Positions 24,886 to 33,129 of a stretch of 64,000 bases of DNA are shown in pieces. Where the stretch lies: the NCBI RefSeq assembly GCF_900099605.1, contig NZ_FNDK01000012.1:1-64000 (forward strand), given 5' to 3'. The notes under the pieces are model-generated. The model had not been told where the DNA came from. It searched no databases and worked only from the letters and a program-made list of their open reading frames with translations. The DNA is from Alteribacillus persepolensis. Its GTDB lineage: Bacteria; Bacillota; Bacilli; Bacillales; Marinococcaceae. A program made the translations under genes and the position numbers. Every line of letters begins with the position of its first letter. Positions within the stretch are counted from its first letter, which is position 1.

Positions 24886-24894
24886 TGCAGCCTT

Positions 24895-24924
24895 CCTGCC
24901 AGCTTTATGCTGGCAGGTTTATTT
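24895..24924 (+). terminator. Terminator of the RsbR paralogue gene
   Basis: CCTGCCAGC/GCTGGCAGG perfect stem followed by TTTATTTG. Confidence 0.85.
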
Positions 24925-24994
24925 GTGTAAACCTCTTGTTTCGTTTATGATTGAAATGGTTAGAGCAACTTACGCAAAAGAAAGGGTTATATAG

Positions 24995-26578
24995 ATGAGT
25001 AAGCTGACTGAAGAAATTCAATCTCGAAAGACCTTCGCTATTATTTCACACCCTGATGCCGGGAAAACGACATTAACAGAGAAGCTGCTGTATTTTGGCG
25101 GAGCGATTCATGAAGCCGGCACTGTCAAGGGAAAGAAAAACACGAAACATGCAACGAGTGACTGGATGGAGATCGAAAAGCAGCGCGGTATTTCTGTAAC
25201 CAGTTCCGTCATGGAGTTTCACTATAAAGACCATCAAATCAATATTTTAGATACTCCTGGACACGAAGATTTTAGTGAGGACACGTATCGGACTTTAACA
25301 GCAGCTGATTCTGCTACCATGCTGATTGATGCGGCCAAGGGCGTCGAAGCTCAGACAAAAAAGTTGTTTAAAGTCTGCAGCATGCGAGGCATTCCTATCT
25401 TCACATTCATAAATAAACTTGACCGGCAGGGCAGAGACCCATTTGAATTGATGGAAGAAATGGAGAACCTGCTTGGTATCCGCTCCTATCCCATGAACTG
25501 GCCAATCGGAATGGGGATGGATTTTTACGGCATATATGACAGACACTCTAAGAAAATTGAACTGTATGATGCTGACAACCCTTCTAATGTTGAAATAAAA
25601 CAAACAACCGGGCCAGACGATCCTGCCTTAGATGATTGGATTGAACCAACGCTTCTGGCCCAATTCCGTGAAGAAATCGAATTGTTAGATGTCGCAGGCG
25701 ATGCCTATGACGAAGCAAAAATAAAAAATGGTGAATTAACACCTGTATTTTTCGGAAGCGCCATTTCTAATTTCGGTGTTCAAAATTTTCTAGAACACTT
25801 TTTACATCTAGCCCCTGCTCCAGTTGGCCGTAAAAGTGATAAAGGCTTTATTGAACCAGCACAGCCCGGCTTTTCTGGGTTTGTCTTTAAAATTCAAGCG
25901 AACATGAACCCAAAACACCGAGATCGCATTGCTTTTTTACGAATTACTTCTGGCAAGTATACACAAGGAATGCACGTCAGCCACGTGAGACAGAATAAAA
26001 CTATGCGGCTTGCACAACCGACGCAGTTTTTAGCTCAAGACCGTAACATCGTTACAGAAGCGTATGCTGGTGACATTATCGGCCTTTATGACCCGGGCAC
26101 GTTTCGTATTGGTGACACGCTCGCAGAAGATGACCACTTTCAATTTGATGAAATGCCTCACTTTTCCCCAGAACATTTCGCTGCCATTTCTGTCAAAGAT
26201 GCCATGAAGCATAAGTCATTTGAAAAAGGGCTGCAGCAATTAACGGAAGAAGGGGCTGTACAATTATTTCACACCTACAATAAGTATCCAGAACAGCAAA
26301 TTATTGGGGTGGTCGGTGTCTTGCAGTTTGAAGTCATGGAATATCGCTTAAAAAATGAGTACAATGCAGATATTCGCTTAGAAAACCTGCCTTTCTCCAT
26401 CGCCAGGTGGGTGAATGGCGAGAGTGATGCGATGGAAACGTTCAAAAAACGCCAGCGCAACTTAACATTAGATAGAGATAACCGAATCGTTGCTTTGTTC
26501 GAGAATGAATTTCAAATGAACATGACAAAAGACAAATACCCACAGCTTATGTTCTATGAAAACTCTTATATGAAATAA
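24995..26578 (+). CDS. prfC: Peptide chain release factor 3
   Basis: 527 residues, full length for RF3. GTPase motifs: SHPDAGKTTLTEKL (G1), RGISVTSSVM (G2), DTPGHEDFSEDTYRTL (G3), NKLDRQGRDP (G4). RF3 recycles RF1/RF2 after termination. RF3 is patchy in Bacillaceae, so its presence is mildly informative. Confidence 0.96.
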   Translation: MSKLTEEIQSRKTFAIISHPDAGKTTLTEKLLYFGGAIHEAGTVKGKKNTKHATSDWMEIEKQRGISVTSSVMEFHYKDHQINILDTPGHEDFSEDTYRTLTAADSATMLIDAAKGVEAQTKKLFKVCSMRGIPIFTFINKLDRQGRDPFELMEEMENLLGIRSYPMNWPIGMGMDFYGIYDRHSKKIELYDADNPSNVEIKQTTGPDDPALDDWIEPTLLAQFREEIELLDVAGDAYDEAKIKNGELTPVFFGSAISNFGVQNFLEHFLHLAPAPVGRKSDKGFIEPAQPGFSGFVFKIQANMNPKHRDRIAFLRITSGKYTQGMHVSHVRQNKTMRLAQPTQFLAQDRNIVTEAYAGDIIGLYDPGTFRIGDTLAEDDHFQFDEMPHFSPEHFAAISVKDAMKHKSFEKGLQQLTEEGAVQLFHTYNKYPEQQIIGVVGVLQFEVMEYRLKNEYNADIRLENLPFSIARWVNGESDAMETFKKRQRNLTLDRDNRIVALFENEFQMNMTKDKYPQLMFYENSYMK

Positions 26579-26611
26579 ACAAACTGCGGCCTAGATGGCT
26601 GCAGTTTGTTC

Positions 26612-26731
26612 CTATGGTGTATCTGGCAACTCTGTTAGAAAACGGCCAAAAAGCAATAAAACAATAAGAAATCCCCAAATCATGGCATTGTTAAACGTAG
26701 TACCATCAAATGCCGACACATCCCGGCTCAT
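26612..26731 (-). CDS. 39-residue single-pass membrane peptide
   Basis: ATG 7 bp after the stop of the 102-aa gene, with GAAGGGTGA (which holds that stop codon) as ribosome site. It has a polar N-terminus (MSRDVSAFDGTTFNN), one hydrophobic helix (AMIWGFLIVLLLFGRFL) and a short tail. Tight coupling to the upstream gene suggests a shared role. Function unknown. Confidence 0.6.
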   Translation of the reverse strand: MSRDVSAFDGTTFNNAMIWGFLIVLLLFGRFLTELPDTP

Positions 26732-26738
26732 TAGCGTA

Positions 26739-27047
26739 TCACCCTTCCTTTCCTAAATGATTCTTTATAGCTTCCATGACATCATCTATCGTTATATCAT
26801 CATTTTCCTTTAAAAAATCTGCCATTTTATCTGCTTTTTCTTTTGGGGAGACCCTCTTGTATTCCCCAAGAAGTGTCACTTGAATAATAGGATAACCACG
26901 ATACACTTGTACAGATTCTACTTTTAACCGCCCGGTCAACAGCAAAACTGCGGCAATCACATCCAAGTTGCTTCCATTTAATAAATCATTAACAGTATAC
27001 GGGGGCAGTGACGATTGACTGTTGCGGTCCTTGTTGTTTTTAAACAT
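26739..27047 (-). CDS. Protein of unknown function, 102 aa
   Basis: 102 soluble residues with a hydrophobic stretch (NLDVIAAVLLLTGRLKVESVQVYRG) and a helical C-terminus (DDVMEAIKNHLGKEG). I do not recognise the family. ATG is preceded by GGGGGTG. It is followed immediately by the 39-aa membrane peptide. Confidence 0.7.
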   Translation of the reverse strand: MFKNNKDRNSQSSLPPYTVNDLLNGSNLDVIAAVLLLTGRLKVESVQVYRGYPIIQVTLLGEYKRVSPKEKADKMADFLKENDDITIDDVMEAIKNHLGKEG

Positions 27048-27229
27048 TGATATGCACCCCCATTTTCACATTATGTACGTATCACAAAGAAGGTGCAGAG
27101 CCTAAGAACATTTCCTTAACTTAAGATAGAACGCTACCTATTGCTGTTTTTTCGTGTTACTCTATTGTAAATGAGTTTAAACACATGCATGCTGCCAAAA
27201 CTTATATTGCACATACAGAGGTGACAACA

Positions 27230-28111
27230 ATGAATACAGTTGCAATCGATATGGACGGAACTCTTTTACATTCCGAAGGTTTTGTTTCACAAGAAAACGC
27301 CCAAGCGCTGAAAACTTTACAAGCACAAGGACATAAAGTCGTTATTGCCACGGGACGCGGCCATAAAGATGTGAATCGTCTTCTTCAAGCAGTCAATATT
27401 ACTCCCGATGGCATTGTTTCGTTAAACGGAGCCAGGGTGTTCTGGAAAGGCAAACTAATTCACGAGTCTCATATGGATCGCGATGATGCCGTACATCTAG
27501 CAGAGTGGTTAACCGACCGTCAATATTACTTTCACGTTTATACGAACCATGGTATGTATTCCCCTTCTCGTTCGTGGGAATTTTTTATGAACGATTTAGA
27601 TATCTATACACAAGATAAAGAAGGCGGAGAAGAGATAAAAGAAGCTATTCGCCGTAAAGCTGACGGCCACCACCGTCAAGCTCATATGAATGAACTTCAT
27701 TCTGCCGAAATGATACGTGAGGATGATCTCACTGTTTATAAATTTCTTATCGTTTCCATGCTTGAAGAGAAATTAGCTGTCTGCCGCAAAACATGGGGAG
27801 ATAAACCAAGTATGTTAATCACTTCTTCGGGAAGAGACAACCTTGAAATAATGCACCCCCATACACAAAAAGGAAAAGGGCTGCTGCATTTGTTAAAACA
27901 TGCAGATCTTGATCTGTCTACAACATTTGCGATTGGAGATAATTATAATGACTTGCCGCTTTTTAATGCAGCTGCGGTCAGTATTGCAATGGGCAATGCA
28001 GAATCAGATGTAAAACATGTAGCCACACATGAAACCACAAACCACGATAATCATGGCGTGGCTGAAGCCATTCATCATATTATTTTACGTTCCACTGCTC
28101 ATAACACGTAA
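27230..28111 (+). CDS. Cof-type HAD-superfamily phosphatase
   Basis: 293 residues. HAD motif I is VAIDMDGTLLHSE (residues 4-16), motif II VIATGRGHKD, a C2B cap in the middle, and motifs III/IV KGKGLLHLLKH and IGDNYNDLPLFNAA. The family includes sugar phosphatases and other phosphohydrolases; the substrate is unknown. The ATG at 27230 is chosen because GAGGTGA precedes it by 5 nt. Confidence 0.92.
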   Translation: MNTVAIDMDGTLLHSEGFVSQENAQALKTLQAQGHKVVIATGRGHKDVNRLLQAVNITPDGIVSLNGARVFWKGKLIHESHMDRDDAVHLAEWLTDRQYYFHVYTNHGMYSPSRSWEFFMNDLDIYTQDKEGGEEIKEAIRRKADGHHRQAHMNELHSAEMIREDDLTVYKFLIVSMLEEKLAVCRKTWGDKPSMLITSSGRDNLEIMHPHTQKGKGLLHLLKHADLDLSTTFAIGDNYNDLPLFNAAAVSIAMGNAESDVKHVATHETTNHDNHGVAEAIHHIILRSTAHNT

Positions 28112-28132
28112 CTTGTTTCCACAAAAATACAG

Positions 28133-28161
28133 TTGCTTTACGCTTAACCTGCTGCTATAAT
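28133..28161 (+). promoter_or_regulatory. SigA promoter of the lysine-riboswitch transcript
   Basis: TTGCTT, 17-nt spacer, TATAAT with a TG extension (TGCTATAAT). Confidence 0.8.
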
Positions 28162-28204
28162 AGCCGTTGTTCTGTGCAGACACGTCATTACAATATAATA
28201 AAAA

Positions 28205-28377
28205 CCTCTAGATGAGGTAGAGGCGCAAATGTCAAGAGTATGTTTTCGGAGTTGACAACGAAGATGAAAACAAAAAGGGGTATTTGCCGAAGCTCGTGGG
28301 AATGTCACTTCTCATGAGCTGGGACTGCATTGAATAAATGCAGGACTGTCACGATGGATTCGTCGTGGAGGGCTACT
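28205..28377 (+). promoter_or_regulatory. Lysine riboswitch (L box) aptamer
   Basis: All conserved L-box blocks occur in order: GAGGTAGAGGCGC, TCAAGAGTATG, GCCGAAGCT, AGCTGGGACTGCATTGAATA, GACTGTCACGA and TCGTGGAGGGCTA, matching the B. subtilis lysC leader. Lysine binding is expected to favour the terminator 26 nt downstream. Confidence 0.95.
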
Positions 28378-28402
28378 TTGTATTTCGGAATGACCGTTCT
28401 CT

Positions 28403-28434
28403 ACCTGCCTGCGATAGAATCAGGCAGGTTTTTT
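28403..28434 (+). terminator. Expression-platform terminator of the lysine riboswitch
   Basis: ACCTGCCTG/CAGGCAGGT with a 9-nt loop, then T6. CTCTACCT just before the stem can instead pair with GAGGTAGAG at the aptamer's 5' end, a plausible antiterminator switch. Confidence 0.85.
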
Positions 28435-28758
28435 GTATGGGATCGTTCGTTTTTTGAAGGAGTTTCTATCTCTTTTGTTGAGGTTCATTGCCCTTTCCCC
28501 TATCTGGCTGAGAGGCTGTTTAGACTCAACTGCTTCTGGCAGCATTTTCACTTCGCCTTGCCAGCTCATCACTGCTGTTGTTTCCCGCAAGCGTCTGCTC
28601 TGATGGCTGCCGAAAAACACATCGGGTGCTGACCGCAGCACTTAACGTGGAAACTGAAAGAATGGGAAAAATAAAACTATAGTCATTGGAATATGATAAA
28701 AAGCCTGTTTTTTTCATGCGCACGAAAAAAATAAACGAAGAAAGGAGTTTTATGGATA
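28435..28758 (+). other. 324-nt leader between riboswitch terminator and transporter gene
   Basis: An unusually long untranslated leader. 28525-28560 resembles a short relic also seen near 9890-9960. At the end, AAAGGAG is followed by a 4-codon reading frame (ATG at 28751) whose TGA stop overlaps the real ATG at 28759. Confidence 0.5.
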
Positions 28759-30306
28759 ATGAATGAACCATCCGTATGGTCCCTCTTGCCTCCTATTCTC
28801 GCGTTGGTTATGATTATCGCAACGAGAAAAGTTCTCCCTTCATTAGGGGCCGGTATCATCATTGGTGCACTCATACTCACAGATTGGTCCTTCAGCGAAA
28901 GTGCTGCTCTGATTTGGGAAATATTCGCAGGCATCTTTGTAGTCGAAGGTGCTTTAAATGATTGGGAATTATACATTATTTTCTTTTTACTGATTCTCGG
29001 TGTCATGGCCGCACTCATCAGCTTTTCAGGAGGCAGCCGCGCTTTTGGCGAATGGGCTCTTACACGTGTAAAAACAAGAGTTGGCGCACAGCTTGCCACG
29101 CTGTTATTTGGTATTCTGGTCTTTATTGATGATTATTTTAACAGCTTAACAGTCGGTCAAGTGAGCCGTCCGGTCACAGACAGACAGCGTATCTCTCGGG
29201 CGAAACTGGCCTATATCGTCGATTCTGTTGCTGCACCAATTTGTGTCATCGCACCGCTGTCCAGCTGGGGGGCTTACATCATTACGATTATTGCAGACAT
29301 CCTAAAAACACATGGTTTGACGCAGCTTGGAGGTCTGCAGGCATTTCTCTACATGGTGCCAATGAATTTTTATGCTGTGACAGCCCTGATGTTTGTATTT
29401 CTCGTTATTATTTGGAAGTTAGATTTCGGACCGATGCGTACACATGAACAAAGAGCCGTCACGAAACATCAACTGCTTGATCCAAACCGCAGCGGTGTAC
29501 CTGGTGAACAATCCAAATCATTGCCAACCCATAACGGCAAGGTACGTGACCTCGTCCTGCCAATTTTAGTCTTAATTGTCAGCACGGTGTTCTTTATGAT
29601 TATTACTGGTGTTCATGCTGCAGATGAAGTGACTGCGTTATCAGTATTTGCTGAAACTGACGTTGCCAGCTCTCTTGTCTATGGAGGTTTGATTGGTCTT
29701 TTGGTCACTATATTATTAACCATAACAAAGCAGCCATCTGCTACAAACTTCACCAAAACAATCGGCGCTGGAATCCAATCCATGCTGCCTGCGATTTATA
29801 TCTTAATTCTCGCATGGATTATTGTCAGCATCATTGATCAACTGGGAACCGGCACGTATTTAGCAACATTTATCGACGGCACAATTCCTTTGTTTTTACT
29901 GCCTGCTTTACTGTTTATCCTTGCAGGTTTTATGGCTTTTTCTACCGGCACATCATGGGGTACTTTTTCCATCCTGCTCCCAATTGCCGGCGAAATTGCT
30001 GCTACACTGGATATATCATTAATGCTGCCAATGCTTGCCGCGGTGTTAGCCGGCTCGATTTTGGGTGACCATTGCTCCCCAATTTCTGACACGACGATCT
30101 TGTCTTCTACTGGAGCAGGGAGCCATCATATTGACCACGTCATTACACAACTTCCATATGCCCTGCTTTCTGGTATCGGTGCATTGATCGGTTTTTTACT
30201 GCTTGGCGCAACAGGAAGCACGCTTTTAGGATTAATGACTGCAGTGATTATTACATTAGTAATTGCACTCATTGTAAAAGCTCGTATTCAACCCATTGGT
30301 GAATGA
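28759..30306 (+). CDS. NhaC-family Na+/H+ antiporter-like transporter, lysine-regulated
   Basis: 515 residues with about 11-12 hydrophobic helices and NhaC signatures (GILVFIDDYFNSLTVG, STGTSWGTFSILLPIAG, LGDHCSPISDTTILSS). NhaC-type genes under L boxes were previously proposed to be lysine transporters (LysW); the riboswitch here supports amino-acid rather than pure sodium transport. Direction of transport is not shown by the sequence. Confidence 0.9.
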   Translation: MNEPSVWSLLPPILALVMIIATRKVLPSLGAGIIIGALILTDWSFSESAALIWEIFAGIFVVEGALNDWELYIIFFLLILGVMAALISFSGGSRAFGEWALTRVKTRVGAQLATLLFGILVFIDDYFNSLTVGQVSRPVTDRQRISRAKLAYIVDSVAAPICVIAPLSSWGAYIITIIADILKTHGLTQLGGLQAFLYMVPMNFYAVTALMFVFLVIIWKLDFGPMRTHEQRAVTKHQLLDPNRSGVPGEQSKSLPTHNGKVRDLVLPILVLIVSTVFFMIITGVHAADEVTALSVFAETDVASSLVYGGLIGLLVTILLTITKQPSATNFTKTIGAGIQSMLPAIYILILAWIIVSIIDQLGTGTYLATFIDGTIPLFLLPALLFILAGFMAFSTGTSWGTFSILLPIAGEIAATLDISLMLPMLAAVLAGSILGDHCSPISDTTILSSTGAGSHHIDHVITQLPYALLSGIGALIGFLLLGATGSTLLGLMTAVIITLVIALIVKARIQPIGE

Positions 30307-30338
30307 AGAAACGGATAAAACATGCACGTTTGTCATAT

Positions 30339-30371
30339 AATAGCCCAAAGCTTCTCTGCTTTGGGCTATTT
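30339..30371 (+). terminator. Terminator of the NhaC-type gene
   Basis: AATAGCCCAAAGC/GCTTTGGGCTATT, 13-bp stem with a TTCTCT loop; only a short T tail. Confidence 0.75.
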
Positions 30372-30451
30372 CGCGTTTAAAATGTGATCCAAAAAGGAAC
30401 AAGAATCATACACACATAAGAATCGTCATCATTGCACAGGAGGTGAAATAC

Positions 30452-30721
30452 ATGGAAGTACTGTTTATTGTCGTTGTTATTATTATTGTTGCTGTGTATT
30501 TTTCTCCCTTCTTTTTAGAAAGTCTGCAAGCATCTTTTCCATACTTTAATACTATTATGAGGGTTCGCTATACTATTATCTTTGGTGGAATTGGGTTATT
30601 GTATGGCATTGCAGGGAATGTTCTAGATATTACAGATATCTTTTTTGGCATGATTGCAGGGAGTTTTGTGGACTATCTTTTGATCGGCAGCCAAAAAAAT
30701 CACACATCGCGGGAAACGTAG
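30452..30721 (+). CDS. Small membrane protein of unknown function
   Basis: 89 residues with an N-terminal hydrophobic helix (VLFIVVVIIIVAVYFSPFF) and two further hydrophobic segments (YTIIFGGIGLLYGIAG; DIFFGMIAGSFVDYLLI). The ATG at 30452 has AGGAGGTG upstream. No family was recognised. GTTTAA at 30376 with AGGAAC 14 nt later weakly resembles a SigB promoter. Confidence 0.7.
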   Translation: MEVLFIVVVIIIVAVYFSPFFLESLQASFPYFNTIMRVRYTIIFGGIGLLYGIAGNVLDITDIFFGMIAGSFVDYLLIGSQKNHTSRET

Positions 30722-30780
30722 CTTGCTGCTGGCTGCGGCCACTGCTTCTGTTTACCTTTTCATTCAGTACTTCTCCCCAT

Positions 30781-30826
30781 AAAAACGCTCTCTTTGTCGT
30801 ATACGACAAAGAGAGCGTTTTTATTT
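30781..30826. terminator. Bidirectional terminator, membrane protein / uspA
   Basis: Perfect 19-bp inverted repeat beginning AAAAACGCTCTCTTTG, with a TATA loop and T/A runs on both sides. Confidence 0.95.
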
Positions 30827-30841
30827 ACTGGCTCGTTTCTT

Positions 30842-31261
30842 CTACTTAACAATCATCACAGGACATTGCACACGCTTGGCTACCTTGTGGCTGACACTGC
30901 CCAACACCATCGTTTGCAATTGATTTAAGCCGCGGCTCCCTACAACGAGGCAGTCATAGTCACCATCATTAGCGAACTTTACAATTGTTGGACCTGGCTC
31001 CCCGTGCTTCACATGTACCTTATAGGAAAAGTTATGTTCTTTTAGCTTTTCTTCAACCGGAGCTAGTTTCTCTTTTCTTTTGGAATGAATGAGATTTGTG
31101 TTGCCGTAATGCAGCACATCTGTTTTCGATTTATCACCATCAACAACATAAATCACGTCAATATGCGGACGGTCCCCTTTGTTTGCTAATGCAATAGCAT
31201 GATCTGCAGAACGAAGGGAATGGTCTGACCCGTCAGCTGCCAATAAAACCTTTTGATACAT
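30842..31261 (-). CDS. Universal stress protein (UspA family)
   Basis: 139 residues. N-terminal VLLAADGSDHSLRSADHAI and the ATP-binding motif GSRGLNQLQTMVLGSVSHKV (G-2x-G-9x-G-S) indicate an ATP-binding Usp. It follows the SulP transporter gene on the same strand, though a terminator separates them. Confidence 0.93.
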   Translation of the reverse strand: MYQKVLLAADGSDHSLRSADHAIALANKGDRPHIDVIYVVDGDKSKTDVLHYGNTNLIHSKRKEKLAPVEEKLKEHNFSYKVHVKHGEPGPTIVKFANDGDYDCLVVGSRGLNQLQTMVLGSVSHKVAKRVQCPVMIVK

Positions 31262-31287
31262 ATCTTTACTCCCCCTTTTGATTATGG

Positions 31288-31316
31288 AAAAAGTGCGCCG
31301 TTTTCTGGCGCACTTT
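31288..31316. terminator. Terminator between sulP and uspA
   Basis: AAAGTGCGCC/GGCGCACTTT stem, loop GTTTTCT; on the minus strand followed by TTTCCATAAT. Confidence 0.75.
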
Positions 31317-31324
31317 CCTTTCTT

Positions 31325-32782
31325 TTAGTGGCCTGATGACAAGCCCTGTAGTTTATTCATCAGCTGTGTGCTCTCTTTGTTTAGGCCGCTAAGTGACACT
31401 TTCACGTCTTTTTGTTCAAATTTCGCCCGGACTTTCTCAACTGCTTCCACAGCAGAATCGTCCCAGATGTGAGCATTAGATAAATCAATATTCACTTCTT
31501 GTACTCCATCTGCCTGGTAATCAAAACTCTTCGTAAAATCAGTTACCGACGCAAAGAATAATTGACCGTCCACATAATAAATTTTCTCCGAAGCTGACCG
31601 CCCCATCTTTTCCGTTACTTTCACTTTCGAAATTTTGGCGGCAAAGAAAATCGCACTTAAAACAACGCCTGCTAAAACTCCTTTTGACAGATCATGTGTG
31701 ATGACAACCGTAGCCACTGTAACGACCATAACCGTCGTATCACTTTTCGGCACTTTCGTCATCATTTTTACAGAATTCCAGTCAAATGTGCTAATTGATA
31801 CCATAATCATTACGCCGGCAAGAGCTGCCATTGGTATCTGCACAACTAAATCACCTAATACAAGAATCAAAAACATTAAAAACACACCAGCAACAAGAGA
31901 CGATAAACGCCCGCTGCCGCCAGACTTAACGTTAATAACCGACTGTCCAATCATTGCACAGCCTGCCATGCCGCCTAAAAAGCCAGTCGCTACATTCGCA
32001 TACCCTTGTCCGCGGCATTCTTTATCTTTATTGCTTTCTGTATCCGTCATGTCATCAACAATCGTCGCCGTTAACATCGACTCAAGCAAACCAACGATGG
32101 ACAAGGCAAGAGCATACGGAAAAATAATCGTTAATGTCTCAAGCGTCAGCGGTATTTCAGGTATGAGAAACACAGGCAGTGTATCAGGTAAAGCGCCCAT
32201 ATCTCCTACCGTACGGACATCTGCACCAATAAAAATAGCTAACGCACTAACGATAATAATAGCAATCAGCGTAGATGGCACAGCTTTCGTCAGCTTAGGC
32301 ATCATATAAATAATGAACAATGTCAAGCCGACCAGCGCATACATCATCCATCCTTCGCCTTCAAAATGCTCGATTTGCGACATAAAAATCAAAATAGCGA
32401 GTGCATTAACAAATCCAACCATTACCGACCTGGGAATAAACTTCATTAATCTGGATAACTTACTAAAACCAAATAAAATTTGAATAATACCGGTTAAAAT
32501 CGTTGTCGCCAATAAATATTCCAATCCGTGGTTTGCTACAAGCGTTACCATAAGCAGCGCCATCGCTCCTGTGGCAGCTGATATCATACCTGGTCTGCCG
32601 CCCATAAAAGCAATGACAACAGCCATACTAAACGAGGCATACAAACCTACCATCGGATCCAGGCCGGCAATAATGGAAAAAGCAATCGCCTCTGGTATTA
32701 GTGCCAAGGCAACAACTATACCCGCCAACACGTCTCCGCGGACATTGCCGAACCATTCATTTTTCAATTTTGCAATATTCAC
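31325..32782 (-). CDS. SulP-family anion transporter with STAS domain
   Basis: 485 residues: about 10-12 helices with the SulP signature region [30 protein letters not shown], and a C-terminal STAS domain (from ~ residue 385; [21 protein letters not shown]). SulP proteins move sulfate, bicarbonate or other anions; BicA-like bicarbonate uptake is possible and the substrate is open. The ~150-nt leader contains two hairpins. Confidence 0.92.
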   Translation of the reverse strand: MNIAKLKNEWFGNVRGDVLAGIVVALALIPEAIAFSIIAGLDPMVGLYASFSMAVVIAFMGGRPGMISAATGAMALLMVTLVANHGLEYLLATTILTGIIQILFGFSKLSRLMKFIPRSVMVGFVNALAILIFMSQIEHFEGEGWMMYALVGLTLFIIYMMPKLTKAVPSTLIAIIIVSALAIFIGADVRTVGDMGALPDTLPVFLIPEIPLTLETLTIIFPYALALSIVGLLESMLTATIVDDMTDTESNKDKECRGQGYANVATGFLGGMAGCAMIGQSVINVKSGGSGRLSSLVAGVFLMFLILVLGDLVVQIPMAALAGVMIMVSISTFDWNSVKMMTKVPKSDTTVMVVTVATVVITHDLSKGVLAGVVLSAIFFAAKISKVKVTEKMGRSASEKIYYVDGQLFFASVTDFTKSFDYQADGVQEVNIDLSNAHIWDDSAVEAVEKVRAKFEQKDVKVSLSGLNKESTQLMNKLQGLSSGH

Positions 32783-33105
32783 TATTTTTTTCCCCTTCTT
32801 TCTAGTTTTTAGTTATTGTGCGGGATATCGATCCGTTCTCTCTTTTGTCATGCCCCGCACCTTTTTTGCTGTAAAAGTTGGCTTTTGCTCTATCAAAAGC
32901 CGGCGTTATGAACAAAGTGGATTTTATCATACATTTTTCCTATCCACCAAACCGCATGTAAGCGTTAATCATTTATTATTTTCTCTTCTTTTCTATTTTT
33001 TTCGCCTCTCTTCTCTATTAACTGTCTTTTTTTAAAAGAATCAAGCTTGTATTATCTTTGTTTATCTATGGTTTTTGTGTATGTATGATAAAATAATGGT
33101 TATGC
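32783..33105. other. Structured leader region of sulP and divergent promoter region
   Basis: On the minus strand upstream of sulP: GGCTTTTG/CAAAAGCC perfect hairpin (32880-32901) and GTGCGGG/CCCGCAC with a ~26-nt loop (32818-32859). A candidate -10 (TAAAAT, near 32930) lies upstream of both, so both are probably in the sulP mRNA. No known riboswitch consensus was recognised. Confidence 0.45.
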
Positions 33106-33129
33106 ATGAAACGCGAAGGAGGATCCACC

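Noticed and set aside
28526-28771. 81-codon minus-strand frame ahead of the NhaC-type gene
   Set aside because: No ribosome site, overlaps the riboswitch-controlled leader and gene start; only its end (RRSENAARSS) resembles the relic at 9.9 kb.
31635-32309. 224-codon plus-strand frame inside sulP
   Set aside because: Antisense image of a transmembrane gene; no ribosome site and no family likeness.
32818-32865. Plus-strand terminator (GTGCGGG hairpin followed by CTTTTTT)
   Set aside because: No plus-strand gene lies upstream to be terminated; the hairpin is better explained as part of the minus-strand sulP leader.
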